64,000 nt of DNA. Source: Micromonospora sp. NBC_01813 (GTDB lineage Bacteria > Actinomycetota > Actinomycetes > Mycobacteriales > Micromonosporaceae). The stretch spans positions 188,501 to 252,500 of the forward strand of contig NZ_CP109067.1 of the NCBI RefSeq assembly GCF_035917335.1. The letters are read 5' to 3'. The notes below the pieces were generated by a model. It worked only from the letters and a program-made list of their open reading frames with translations, was not told where the DNA came from and searched no databases. The stretch's first letter is position 1. The number at the start of each line of letters is the position of its first letter. The position numbers were made by a program, and so were the translations under genes. Shown here one piece after another: positions 45,359 to 55,096 of the stretch.

Positions 45359-46731
45359 GCCGCGATCCTGCTGCGTAGGTAGACGTCCGGGCGGTAGCCG
45401 TCGATGCCCACCAGTCGGGCGGTGGCGTCCAACTCGTCCTCCGCGTCGTTGAGCAGCGTGTGTACGTGCCGGTCCGGCAATTCCTCGTGCAGCGCGGCAC
45501 GGGCCGCCTGCAGTTTGCCGATCCCCCGGGTCAGCGGCGCGTTGGCGGGACCGCCGGCCAGCGCGGACAGCTCCACCGCGAGCGCGGTCAGTCCGGCGAT
45601 ACGGGCCGGGACGGTGCTGTGCCCCAGCGTGTTGCGCCGCTGTCCGGCCGGGTTGGCGCCGCGTAGCACCGAGCGCACCGACAGGGCGAGGAAGAGCACC
45701 ACGCAGCCGGCGAACAGCCAGGGCAGGGCTGGCAGTGCCACCCGTAGCGGGTCGAACGGCTGGTAGGGCAGCGGGCGGTCGAACAGTCCGGCGTACCGCA
45801 CGTCGGTGACCCGGTTGAGGTACGCGCCCAGCACGTTCCCCTGCGGGTAGTCGTATTCGCTGAGTCGGTCGCTGAACTGGCCGTAGAAGCTGGCGGCGGC
45901 GACCTCGGCGAATTCGTCGGCGGCCGGCCCGTGGTACTCGACCCAGTTGCCGTACTGCAGCACGATCGGCTCGCCGGGGAAGATCGCGGCCAGCGCCGGC
46001 CCGTAGTTGGGCACCGGTTCGCCGTACGGCTGCTGTGGCAGGGCGACGACCCGCACCGTACGGTCCGGGAAGGCGTTCGCCGCGGCCTGTCGCGGCACGT
46101 CGGTCAGGGTCGCGCCGTCGGCGACGTGCCGTCCGGTGGTACGCAGGTCACCGGCGACCGCGTCGAGTTCCGCCGGGGTCGGGTCGCGCCAGCTGAAGTC
46201 CTCGACCTCCGGTGGCTTCTCCTGGTCGGTGAGCGTCGCGATCAGGACCACCAGCAGGCCGGTGACGTCACCGGTGGCGAACTGGCCGCGCCAGCTCTCC
46301 AGATCGGTCGACACCGCCTGGTAGAAGCCGCCGCTGACATTGGTACCGATCACCCGGATGGTGGCGTTCTCGACGTCGTTGACCCGGTCGCGCTCCTCCT
46401 CGTCGAGCCCCGGCGGGGCGACCAGGATGCGTACGTCGGCGTCGCCGATGATCGCCGACACCCGTGCGTCGTCCCAGTCGGCGATCGCACCGGGCAGGCG
46501 TACCACCGGATCGGCCGCGACCAGCGCGGTCATCTCCTCGACCGACGGTACGGTGGCGTCGCCCAGCTCTCCGGCGGAGCCCTCGGTGATGGTCTGGCCG
46601 GACGGCGACTGGCCGTAGCTGACGTCGACGCTCTGCCGCTGCGCCAGCAGGAAGATCATCAGGATGGCGACGGCCAGCGTCAGCGCGCTCCACCGCAGCG
46701 TCTCGTGGATCCCGGTGGGCAGGCGGCTCAT
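45355..46731 (-). CDS. Membrane protein with large extracytoplasmic domain, unknown function
   Basis: A 458-residue protein. Helix 1 (WSALTLAVAILMIFLLA) precedes about 300 extracytoplasmic residues that include VRILVAPPGLDEEERDRVNDVENATIRVIGTN, possibly a TPM-like fold, then helix 2 (ALPALPWLFAGCVVLFLALSV) and a helical cytoplasmic tail. ATG 46731 overlaps the upstream stop by 4 bp, and its own stop overlaps the next ATG by 4 bp. I do not recognise a named family. Confidence 0.8.
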   Translation of the reverse strand: MSRLPTGIHETLRWSALTLAVAILMIFLLAQRQSVDVSYGQSPSGQTITEGSAGELGDATVPSVEEMTALVAADPVVRLPGAIADWDDARVSAIIGDADVRILVAPPGLDEEERDRVNDVENATIRVIGTNVSGGFYQAVSTDLESWRGQFATGDVTGLLVVLIATLTDQEKPPEVEDFSWRDPTPAELDAVAGDLRTTGRHVADGATLTDVPRQAAANAFPDRTVRVVALPQQPYGEPVPNYGPALAAIFPGEPIVLQYGNWVEYHGPAADEFAEVAAASFYGQFSDRLSEYDYPQGNVLGAYLNRVTDVRYAGLFDRPLPYQPFDPLRVALPALPWLFAGCVVLFLALSVRSVLRGANPAGQRRNTLGHSTVPARIAGLTALAVELSALAGGPANAPLTRGIGKLQAARAALHEELPDRHVHTLLNDAEDELDATARLVGIDGYRPDVYLRSRIAA

Positions 46732-47051
46732 GAGCGCTCCGGCGATTCGGTGCTGGCCTGCCACAACTGGTCGGCGCGGCGGGCGTAGTCGGTCGCCGAC
46801 CGGGCAGCGGCCCGGCCGCCCCGGTCGGCGGCGAGCGCCTGCGCCCGGGTGAGCAGCTGTTCCGCCTCGGCGACCGGCCGGGGCGCGGCGTTGCGGCTGA
46901 CCGACGCGGCGTCGATCGCGGCCCGCGCCGTCGACCAGGACAGCCGCCGGCCGTGGTCGTCGGCCCGACGTCGGGGCAGCACCGCTGCGGCGAATCCGGC
47001 GACCAGCAGTACGGCACCCCCGCCCAGCCACACCAGCCAGGACCATCCCAT
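46728..47051 (-). CDS. Small single-helix membrane protein, unknown function
   Basis: A 107-residue protein: an N-terminal helix (WSWLVWLGGGAVLLVAGFAAAVL), an Arg-rich stop-transfer segment and a cytoplasmic helical domain with PVAEAEQLLTRAQALAADRGGRAAARSATDYARRADQLW. ATG 47051 has GGGGGTGG about 8 nt upstream; the frame is open further but without a site. It is the first gene of the four-gene operon that ends in acVLRF1. Confidence 0.75.
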   Translation of the reverse strand: MGWSWLVWLGGGAVLLVAGFAAAVLPRRRADDHGRRLSWSTARAAIDAASVSRNAAPRPVAEAEQLLTRAQALAADRGGRAAARSATDYARRADQLWQASTESPERS

Positions 47052-47255
47052 GGCCGACCACCCCCAAGATCGAAACGCCGTGACCTGCCGCCGATTCTGC
47101 ATGATCGCCGCCACCTCGCCGGCCGGCCCGAGCGCCGCCGAGGCCGGCCCCGACGCGCTGCCCGAGCACGCCGCCAACCCGCTGTGAGCAGGGTCACCGG
47201 CGATCGCCCGGCGTCGGCTACCGGCAGAAACACCGCAGGACTACCCTTACTGCCC

Positions 47256-48224
47256 GTGATCGACATCAATCAGGAACTCAGCGACACAATGGACGCATAC
47301 CGCACCTGCGAGTTCGCCACCCTGACCCGCGACGGTACGCCGATCGCCTGGCCGACCGCCGCGCTGCGCCGCCCCGACGGCACCCTGCTGGTCACCACCT
47401 CGCTGGCGTTCGCCCAGAAGGCACTCAACGTCCGGCGGGATCCCCGGGTGGCGTTGCTCTTCTCCGACCGCACCGCGAGCGGGCTGCCCGACGATGCGCC
47501 GGCGATCCTGGTGCAGGGCCGGGCGGACTGCCCGCAGGAGATCGTCACCAGCCCGGCCGGGGCCGAGGAGTACTGGGCGATGCTGTTCGCCCGCCAGCCG
47601 CACAGCCGCAAGTACCTGGTGCCGCCGGCCCGCTGGCTGATGGGCTGGTACTACACCCGGCTGTTGATCACCATCACACCGCAGCACGTGTCGACGGCCG
47701 CAGCCGCCCCGGCCGGCACGGGCGCGGCCGAGGCCAGCGCGGCCGGCACCGCCGATTCCGGGGCTGCGGCCGAATCAGGGGCCGACGCCGGGCCGCTACT
47801 GGGCACCGGGATCTTCGACCGGTTCCCGTCGGCCGTGCTGGCCGCCCGCGACGACGCCGGCGTCCCGGTGCTGACCCGGGTGCGGCCCACCGCCGCCGAC
47901 GGCGGCTGGGCGCTGCCCGCAACGGACGGCCCCCGGATCGTGCCCGGCCCGGCCAGCCTGCTGGTCCACCGGCACGACGACCGGCTCGACGGGCTGCGCA
48001 ACGTCGGGCTGCGCGGCGAACTGACCGAGACCGCCGACGGCTGGCTGCTGCGTCCGCAGCGGCTCGTCGACCCGGGCGCGACGGGCAGCGTACGCGAGGC
48101 GGTGAACACGCTGCGTGGTGCGCGTCGACGCACCGCCAGCTACCTCGACCGGCGTGGACTCACCGCACCGCCGGTGCGGTGGCGCGAGTTCCAGCGGGTC
48201 GCCGACTCGGTCCCGGTACCCTGA
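47256..48224 (+). CDS. Pyridoxamine 5-phosphate oxidase-like (FMN split-barrel) protein
   Basis: A 322-residue protein whose first 140 residues form a flavin/F420-binding split barrel (CEFATLTRDGTPIAWPTAALRRPDGTLLVTTSLAFAQKALNVRRDPRVALLFSD). An Ala/Gly-rich linker (about 150-185) leads to a second half with VPVLTRVRPTAADGG and LLVHRHDDRLDGLRN, which looks like a second degenerate barrel. Cofactor and substrate unknown. GTG 47256 follows TACCCT (47242-47247) by 8 nt, a leaderless pattern. The ABC exporter genes follow after 4 bp, so they are probably co-transcribed. Confidence 0.82.
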   Translation: MIDINQELSDTMDAYRTCEFATLTRDGTPIAWPTAALRRPDGTLLVTTSLAFAQKALNVRRDPRVALLFSDRTASGLPDDAPAILVQGRADCPQEIVTSPAGAEEYWAMLFARQPHSRKYLVPPARWLMGWYYTRLLITITPQHVSTAAAAPAGTGAAEASAAGTADSGAAAESGADAGPLLGTGIFDRFPSAVLAARDDAGVPVLTRVRPTAADGGWALPATDGPRIVPGPASLLVHRHDDRLDGLRNVGLRGELTETADGWLLRPQRLVDPGATGSVREAVNTLRGARRRTASYLDRRGLTAPPVRWREFQRVADSVPVP

Positions 48225-48228
48225 CCAG

Positions 48229-50022
48229 GTGCCGCCGCCGATCCCACACCCCGATCCGGGGGCGGCGGACACCCGGGGACCGATGCGGTACCTGTGGTGG
48301 CTGGTCCGCAGCCAGCCGTGGCGGGTACTGCGCGGCAGCCTGCTCAGCACCCTGTGGATGACCGGTCTGGCCGGGCGGCCGTACCTGGTGGCCCGGGCGA
48401 TCGACGACGGACTGCGCCCCGGCCGCTGGGACGTTCTCCTGTGGTGGGTCGCGGCGATCGTGGTCGCCGGGGTGGCGATCTCAGTGGTCGGCGTACTGCG
48501 GCACCGCACGATGACCTTCGTCCGGGAGGACGCCACCGCCCGGTCGGCGGCGGTGCTGCTGCGCCAACTGGCCCGGATCGGCGCGGTGCTGCCGCGCCGG
48601 CTCGCCGCCGGTGAGGTGGCCACCGTCGGCGGCACCGACATCAGCCACACCTCCCACGTGCTGACGCTGACCGGGCCGGGCGTCGGCGCGATCATCGCGT
48701 ACGGCGTGGTCGCGGTCCTGCTCTGGATGGTCTCGCCGGCGCTGGCCGCCTGCATCCTGATCGGGGTGCCGGTGATCGCGCTGCTGCTCGGCCCGATGGT
48801 CCGCCGGCTGGACCGGGCCGAACAGACCTACCGCCGGGAGCAGGGGCAGCTGACCGCCCGGGCCGGCGACATCGTCGCCGGACTGCGGGTGCTGGCCGGG
48901 GTCGGCGGGCGGGCGCTGTTCGCCCGCCGCTACGTCGACCACTCCCAGCGGCTGCGCACCCACGGCTACCGGGTCGCCGCCGTGAACAGCTGGCTGGAGG
49001 CGCTCACCGTCACCGCACCCGGCCTGTTCCTCGCCGCCGTGGTCTGGCTCTCCGCCCGGATGGCCGTCGGCGGCGAGATCAGCATCGGTGAACTGGTCGC
49101 CGTCTACGGGTACGTGGCGGCGCTGACCGTACCCGTCTGGTTCCTGCAGGAAGGCAGCTATCAGCTGATCCGTGGCCGGGTGGCGGCCCGCCGGATCGTC
49201 GAACTGCTGCGGCTGACCCCGGACCCGTTCACCGACGACCCGGCCGAGGGTCGCGCCGGGCCGCCAGGCCCGGCCGATCTGTCCGACCCGGACAGTGGAC
49301 TGACCGTGCCGGCCGGGCGGATGGTCGGCGTGGCGGCCGACGACCCGACGACGGCGGTGGCGCTCGCCGACCGGCTGGGCCGGTACCGCCGGTCCGAGGT
49401 GACCTGGGGCGGCGTGCCGCTGAGCGCCGTCCGGCTCGACGAGGTACGGGCCCGGATCCTGGTCGCCGACCACGACGCGTACCTGTTCGCCGGCACCCTG
49501 CGGGAGATCCTCCAGGCACCGGCGTCGGGTCAGGCACCCGCACCTGCCTCGGCGGCCGCCGCCGAGCAGCGGATTCGGGCCGCGGTCGGGGTCGCCTCGG
49601 CCGACGACGTGGTGACCGCGCTGCCCGACGGGCTGGCCACCCCGATCGGCAGCCGGGCCCGGACCCTGTCCGGCGGCCAGCGGCAGCGGGTCCGGCTGGC
49701 CCGGGCGCTGCTGGCGGAGCCGGAGGTGCTGATCCTGATCGATCCGACGTCCGCCGTCGACGCACACACCGAGGCCCGGATCGCCGCCCGGGTGCACGCG
49801 GCCCGGGCCGGGCGGACGACCGTACTGATCAGCACCTCCCCGCTGCTGCTCGCCGCCGCCGACACCGTCGCCCACCTGCACGGCGGGCAGGTCGTCAGCG
49901 TCGGGACGCACGCCGCGCTGCTCGCCGACGACCCCGGCTACCGGGCGTTGGTGGCCCGGGGCGACGGCGACCTGGCCGACGACGCGCTCCCGTCCGGCGC
50001 GCCGTCGCGGGCACCCCGATGA
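48229..50022 (+). CDS. ABC exporter half-transporter with inactive ATP-binding motifs
   Basis: A 597-residue protein with six membrane helices in its first 320 residues and a nucleotide-binding domain. The Walker A region (about 365-380) reads GVAADDPTTAVALADR, with no GxxGxGKS/T. Walker B (about 500-508) reads VLILIDPTSAVD with Pro in place of the catalytic Glu, and the switch His is replaced (LISTSP). The signature LSGGQRQR (480-487) is intact. It can therefore supply only the signature half of an ATP site. Its stop overlaps the next ABC gene by 4 bp (ATGA), and that protein has the complementary defects. Confidence 0.9.
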   Translation: MPPPIPHPDPGAADTRGPMRYLWWLVRSQPWRVLRGSLLSTLWMTGLAGRPYLVARAIDDGLRPGRWDVLLWWVAAIVVAGVAISVVGVLRHRTMTFVREDATARSAAVLLRQLARIGAVLPRRLAAGEVATVGGTDISHTSHVLTLTGPGVGAIIAYGVVAVLLWMVSPALAACILIGVPVIALLLGPMVRRLDRAEQTYRREQGQLTARAGDIVAGLRVLAGVGGRALFARRYVDHSQRLRTHGYRVAAVNSWLEALTVTAPGLFLAAVVWLSARMAVGGEISIGELVAVYGYVAALTVPVWFLQEGSYQLIRGRVAARRIVELLRLTPDPFTDDPAEGRAGPPGPADLSDPDSGLTVPAGRMVGVAADDPTTAVALADRLGRYRRSEVTWGGVPLSAVRLDEVRARILVADHDAYLFAGTLREILQAPASGQAPAPASAAAAEQRIRAAVGVASADDVVTALPDGLATPIGSRARTLSGGQRQRVRLARALLAEPEVLILIDPTSAVDAHTEARIAARVHAARAGRTTVLISTSPLLLAAADTVAHLHGGQVVSVGTHAALLADDPGYRALVARGDGDLADDALPSGAPSRAPR

Positions 50023-51800
50023 CGGTCGCCCCGCCGCTCGCCGGGCCGGTCGACGGGCCGGACGGACCCACCGCCGGGCTGCCGGTGGCCGACCCGGGTA
50101 CGGTGCGTCGCGACGCCGGCGCACTGCTGCGCCGGGAACCCTGGGTGGTCGCCGGGGTGCTGGCGTTGCACGTCGGTGCCGCGCTGGCCGGGCTGGCCGG
50201 GCCGTGGCTGCTCGGCCGGATCGTCGACGCGGTCACCGTCGGCACCACGACGGCCACGGTGGACACCCTGGCGGCGGCGCTGGTCGGCTTCGTCCTGGTG
50301 CAGGGGCTACTCACCCGGTACGCCCGCTACGTCGGGCTGCGGTTCGGCGAACGGGCGGTCGCCCGGCTACGCGAGGACTTCGTGCACCGGGCCCTGCGCC
50401 TGCCGGTGTCGGTCGTCGAACGGGCCGGCACCGGAGACCTGGCCACCCGCAGCTCGACCGACGTCGCCACGGTCGGCACCATGATCCGCGACGTGGTGCC
50501 GACGGTGGTCATCTCCGCCGCGCAACTGGTCCTGCTCCTCGGCGCGGTGTTCCTGCTGCACCCGCTGCTCGGCCTGGCCGGGCTGGTCGGCCTGCCGTCG
50601 ATCGTCGCGGTGACCCGCTGGTACCTGCGTCGGGCCCGCCGCGCCTACCTGGCCGAGGGTGCGGCGCTGGCGGCGCTGACCGACACGTTGACCACCACCG
50701 CCGAGGGCACCCGCACCGTGGAAGCGCTGCGGCTGGGCGACGAACGGATCCGGGCCGGCACCGGCCGGATCGCCCGACTGTGGGCGACCCGGCGGGCCAC
50801 CCTGGCGTTGCGGTCGGTGTACTTCCCGGTCGCCGAGGCCAGCGTCGCGTTGCCGATCGCCGTCGCGCTGGCAGCCGGGGCGGTGCTGCTGCACCGGGAC
50901 CTGGTCACCCTCGGCACGGTCGTCGCCGCCACGCTCTACCTGCAGCAGGCCGTCGACCCGTTGGACGCGATCCTGCAGTGGATCGAGCAGGCCCAGCGCG
51001 GCCTCGCGTCGTACGCCCGGGTCCTCGGGGTCGGGCAGGTGCCGCCGGAGCCACGCGGCCGGGCCACCGCGCCGGCCGGCCGCGACGTGCAGGTGTCGGG
51101 TGTCACCTTCGCCTACGGCACCGGCGTCGACGTGTTGCGCGGCATCGACCTGACCGTCGCCGCCGGTCAGCGGCTGGCGATCGTCGGGCCGTCCGGGGCC
51201 GGCAAGTCCACCCTGGCCCGGTTGATCGCCGGCATCGACCGCCCCCGCGACGGCACGGTACGCCTCGGCGGCTGCCCGGTCACCGACCTCGACCCGGCGC
51301 AGCGGCGCCGCCGGATCGCCCTGGTCACCCAGGAACACCACGTCTTCATCGGGTCGCTGCGCGACAACCTGGTGTTCGCCGTCCCCGATGCCACCGACGA
51401 CGAGTTGCGCGCCGCGTTGGCCACCGTCGGCGCCGACTGGTACGCCCGACTGCCCGACGGACTCGACACGGCGCTCGGCGACGGCGCGCTCGACCTGCCG
51501 GTGGCCCACGCCCAACAGGTGGCGCTGGCCCGGCTGGTGCTCGCCGACCCGGACGTGCTGATCCTCGACGAGGCGACGGCCGCGCTCGACCCGACCACCG
51601 CCCGCCGCGCCGAGCAGGCGCTGGCCGCCGTGCTGGCCGGGCGGACCGTCATCGCCATCGCGCACCGGCTCAACTCGGCGCACGACGCCGACCGGGTCGC
51701 GGTCCTCGACCGGGGTGAGATCACCGAGCTGGGCAGCCACGACGAACTGATCGCCGCCGACGGCGCGTACGCCGCGCTGTGGCGCTCATGGCACGGCTGA
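50019..51800 (+). CDS. ABC exporter half-transporter with intact Walker motifs
   Basis: A 593-residue partner of the preceding protein, with six helices and an ATPase domain. Walker A GPSGAGKST (about 390-398), Walker B VLILDEATAALD (about 513-524) and the switch His in AIAHRL are intact. The signature is degraded to LDLPVAHAQQ (about 491-500). Paired with its neighbour, one composite site would have all functional parts and the other none. Substrate unknown. Translation is coupled through ATGA. Confidence 0.92.
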   Translation: MTVAPPLAGPVDGPDGPTAGLPVADPGTVRRDAGALLRREPWVVAGVLALHVGAALAGLAGPWLLGRIVDAVTVGTTTATVDTLAAALVGFVLVQGLLTRYARYVGLRFGERAVARLREDFVHRALRLPVSVVERAGTGDLATRSSTDVATVGTMIRDVVPTVVISAAQLVLLLGAVFLLHPLLGLAGLVGLPSIVAVTRWYLRRARRAYLAEGAALAALTDTLTTTAEGTRTVEALRLGDERIRAGTGRIARLWATRRATLALRSVYFPVAEASVALPIAVALAAGAVLLHRDLVTLGTVVAATLYLQQAVDPLDAILQWIEQAQRGLASYARVLGVGQVPPEPRGRATAPAGRDVQVSGVTFAYGTGVDVLRGIDLTVAAGQRLAIVGPSGAGKSTLARLIAGIDRPRDGTVRLGGCPVTDLDPAQRRRRIALVTQEHHVFIGSLRDNLVFAVPDATDDELRAALATVGADWYARLPDGLDTALGDGALDLPVAHAQQVALARLVLADPDVLILDEATAALDPTTARRAEQALAAVLAGRTVIAIAHRLNSAHDADRVAVLDRGEITELGSHDELIAADGAYAALWRSWHG

Positions 51801-51886
51801 GACCGGCGCACCCGTACCATCGGCGGTCGACGACGCGACGCCGACGAATCGCCGCGACATCGCCGAAGACCGTGAGGAGACGACCC

Positions 51887-54800
51887 GTGCTGGTGGTGCA
51901 GGGCCTGCTCGGCCCCGGCGGCCGGCTCGCCATCTGGGCCGAGGACTCGACCCTGCCGGCCGCACCGCCGCGCCGGCCGGGTCGCCGGCCCCGGCGACAA
52001 CCCCACCCGTACGCGGCCGGGCACGACACCCTGGGTGGTGCGCTGGCCGCGGTCCTCGGTGTGGACGCGGCCAAGGCGGTGACCGGCACCGCCCAGCTGC
52101 GGCTGCCCACTGTCGCCGGCGCGCCGACGGAATCGCCGGAGCTGGTCCGCACCCAGACGGACGAGGCCCAACCCGACCTGACCCGCCTCGACCAGACCCA
52201 GACCGACGAGCCGCCGTCGCGGCCAGCCCGGCCGGCGCGGGCCGGCACCCTCGCCGAGTGGCTGGTGCCCACGTTGGAGTTCGAAGCCGACGAGGCGCTG
52301 GTGGCGCTCTGCGTACTGCACGATGTCGTCGCCGGGTCCGGGTCCGCCGCCGAGCTGCCCGACGAGCTGGTCGTCTCCGCCACCGTGCGACACCTGGCAC
52401 TGCTCGCCGGCTTCGCCGCCGACCTGGTGGCCCGGGGGCGGGCGCTGCCCACGGCGCGTACCGCCGGGGCGGCGGCGGGTACGGCGACCGCGCACTGGCT
52501 GCCGCTGCTCACCGGCGCGGACCAGCGGTGGGCCCGGTCGCTCGCGCTGGCCACCCCGCCGGCGGCGCTGGCCGCCGGACTGCCCGGTGACGGACATCAA
52601 CTGGTCGCCGAGGCGTTGGACGCACTGACCGACGCCGCCGCCCGGGCCGCGCTGGCCGGCGTCCGGCTCGGCACCGGCCGGGCCAGGTCCGGCCCGGTCG
52701 CCGCCCGCGACGCCTGGCTGGCGGCGCTGACCGGCCCCCGGCGTGACTTCACCGCCGCGCCGAAGGCGCTGGCGACCCTGGTCGCCGAGCTCGACCACTG
52801 GCAGCGCGACGCCGCCGGCGGACCGGTCCGGGCCTGCTTCCGGCTGCGCGAACCAGCCGAGCCACTGGAGCCAGCCGAGCCAGTTGATCCAGCCGAGCCA
52901 GCGGACGCGGCGGCATCGGCGGCATCGGCCGAGCGTTGGCGGCTGGAGTTCTCGCTGCAGGCCACCGCCGAGCCGAGCCTGGTGGTCGACGCCGCGACGA
53001 TCTGGCGGGGTGGCACCGACGTGCGGCCCCTCACCCGGTACGCCGCCGACCCGCAGGAGACGTACCTGGCCGAACTCGGCCGGGCCAGCCGGCTGTGGCC
53101 GGCGATCGACGACGCGCTGCGTACCGCCACCCCCGCCGGGGTCGACCTGGACGTCGAGGCGGCCCACCGGTTCCTGCGCGACGGTGCCCCGGCGCTGCAC
53201 GCCGCCGGCTTCGGGGTGCTGCTGCCGTCGTGGTGGCAGCGCCCCACCGCCCGGCTCGGCGCCCGGCTGCGCGCGGTCAGCCGCACCGCGCCGGGAACCG
53301 TCGCCGTCGACCGCGACTTCGGCAAGGCCGCGCTGGTCGACTACCGGTGGGAGGTGGCCGTCGGCGACCAGCCGTTGACCGAACAGGAGCTGCGGTCCCT
53401 CGCCCTGGCCAAGACACCACTGGTCCGGCTGCGCGGCCAGTGGGTGGAGGTCGACGCCAAGCGCCTCGCCGCCGGGTTGACGCTGTTGCGTGCCGGCGGT
53501 GAACTCACCGTGGTCGACCTGTTGCGGGTCGCCCTCGGCGACGACGACACCGCGCTGCCGCTGCCGGTGCTGGGCGTCGACGCCGACGGCCCGCTCGGTG
53601 ACCTGCTCAGCGGTGAGGTGGAGCGCCGACTCACCCCGGTGGCGGAACCGGCCGGTTTCCGGGGGCGGCTGCGTCCGTACCAGCAGCGGGGGTTGGCCTG
53701 GCTGCGGTTCCTGCACTCGCTCGGCCTCGGCGGGGTGCTCGCCGACGACATGGGGCTCGGCAAGACCGTACAGCTGCTGGCGTTGCTGGCCGCCGACGAA
53801 CCCGGCACCGGCCCGACGCTGCTGGTCTGTCCGATGTCGCTGGTCGGCAACTGGCACCGGGAGGCGGCGAAGTTCGTGCCGGATCTGCCGGTGCACGTGC
53901 ACCACGGCGCGGACCGGCCCCGCGGCCCGGCGTTCGTCGAGGCGGTGACTGGCGCCCGGCTGGTCGTCACCACCTACGCGGTGGCCACCCGGGACGCCGC
54001 CGAACTGGCCGAGATCGGCTGGCACCGGATCATGGTCGACGAGGCGCAGGCGATCAAGAACGCGGCGACCCGGCAGGCCACCGCGATCCGGTCGCTGCCC
54101 GCCCGACACCGGGTGGCGGTCACCGGTACGCCGGTGGAGAACCGCCTCGCCGACCTGTGGTCCATCATGGAGTTCGCCAACCCGGGGCTGCTCGGCGGCG
54201 CGGCCAGCTTCCGCCGCCGCTACGCCGAACCGGTGGAACGCCACGGCGACGCCGACGCCGCGCAGCGGCTGCGCCGGATCACCGGCCCGTTCGTGCTGCG
54301 CCGACTCAAGACCGACACCTCGATCATCTCCGACCTGCCGGCGAAGCTGGAAATGGAGGTGCTGTGCAACCTCACCGCCGAGCAGGCATCGCTCTACCAG
54401 GCGGTGGTCGACGACATGATGGGCCGGATCGAATCCAGCGACGGCATCGAACGGCAGGGCCTGGTGCTGGCGACCATGACGAAGCTGAAGCAGATCTGCA
54501 ACCATCCGGCCCAGTTCCTGCGCGACGGCTCGCACCTGCCCGGCCGCTCCGGCAAACTGGCCCGGCTGACCGAGATCCTCGACGAGATCCTCGCGGCGGG
54601 GGAGAAGGCCTTGCTGTTCACCCAGTACGCCCACTTCGGCGCGATGCTGCGCGGGCACCTGTCGGCGTACACCGGTCGGGAGGTGCTGTTCCTGCACGGC
54701 GGTCTGGGCAAGGCGCAGCGGGACGCGATGGTGGCCCGGTTCCAGGACGGCGACCACCCTGGCGGACCGCCGATCTTCATCCTGTCGCTCAAGGCCGGCG

Positions 54801-55096
54801 GCACCGGACTGACCCTGACCGCCGCCAACCACGTGGTGCATGTGGACCGGTGGTGGAACCCGGCGGTGGAGGACCAGGCCACCGACCGGGCGTTCCGGAT
54901 CGGCCAGCGGCGGGCGGTGCAGGTCCGCAAGTTCGTCTGCGCGGGAACGGTGGAGGAGAAGATCTCGGCGATGGTGGCGGACAAGCGTGGCCTCGCCGCG
55001 AAGATCGTCGGCAGTGGCGAGCAGTGGCTGACCGAGCTGTCCACCGCGCAGCTGCGGGAGTTGCTCACCCTCGAAGCCGGGTCGGTCGTCGAATGA
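51887..55096 (+). CDS. SNF2-family DEAD/DEAH-box ATPase
   Basis: A 1069-residue Swi2/Snf2-type motor. The N-terminal 560 residues contain the SNF2-associated bacterial domain (LRSLALAKTPLVRLRGQWVEVD). The motor has motif I DDMGLGKT (about 621), DEAQAIKN (about 718), VTGTPVENRLADLWSIM, and C-terminal motifs SLKAGGTGLTLTAANHV and QATDRAFRIGQRR. It should move on or remodel DNA-protein complexes. A low-complexity EPAEP repeat (about 323-345) and a QTDE repeat are inserted in the N-terminal half. GTG 51887 has GAGGAGA 6 nt upstream. Coupled to a SWIM protein. Confidence 0.93.
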   Translation: MLVVQGLLGPGGRLAIWAEDSTLPAAPPRRPGRRPRRQPHPYAAGHDTLGGALAAVLGVDAAKAVTGTAQLRLPTVAGAPTESPELVRTQTDEAQPDLTRLDQTQTDEPPSRPARPARAGTLAEWLVPTLEFEADEALVALCVLHDVVAGSGSAAELPDELVVSATVRHLALLAGFAADLVARGRALPTARTAGAAAGTATAHWLPLLTGADQRWARSLALATPPAALAAGLPGDGHQLVAEALDALTDAAARAALAGVRLGTGRARSGPVAARDAWLAALTGPRRDFTAAPKALATLVAELDHWQRDAAGGPVRACFRLREPAEPLEPAEPVDPAEPADAAASAASAERWRLEFSLQATAEPSLVVDAATIWRGGTDVRPLTRYAADPQETYLAELGRASRLWPAIDDALRTATPAGVDLDVEAAHRFLRDGAPALHAAGFGVLLPSWWQRPTARLGARLRAVSRTAPGTVAVDRDFGKAALVDYRWEVAVGDQPLTEQELRSLALAKTPLVRLRGQWVEVDAKRLAAGLTLLRAGGELTVVDLLRVALGDDDTALPLPVLGVDADGPLGDLLSGEVERRLTPVAEPAGFRGRLRPYQQRGLAWLRFLHSLGLGGVLADDMGLGKTVQLLALLAADEPGTGPTLLVCPMSLVGNWHREAAKFVPDLPVHVHHGADRPRGPAFVEAVTGARLVVTTYAVATRDAAELAEIGWHRIMVDEAQAIKNAATRQATAIRSLPARHRVAVTGTPVENRLADLWSIMEFANPGLLGGAASFRRRYAEPVERHGDADAAQRLRRITGPFVLRRLKTDTSIISDLPAKLEMEVLCNLTAEQASLYQAVVDDMMGRIESSDGIERQGLVLATMTKLKQICNHPAQFLRDGSHLPGRSGKLARLTEILDEILAAGEKALLFTQYAHFGAMLRGHLSAYTGREVLFLHGGLGKAQRDAMVARFQDGDHPGGPPIFILSLKAGGTGLTLTAANHVVHVDRWWNPAVEDQATDRAFRIGQRRAVQVRKFVCAGTVEEKISAMVADKRGLAAKIVGSGEQWLTELSTAQLRELLTLEAGSVVE

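Noticed and set aside
52854-52930. Direct repeats in the SNF2 gene as a possible CRISPR-like or VNTR element
   Set aside because: The repeats encode an in-frame EPAEP low-complexity loop within the protein and have no spacers.
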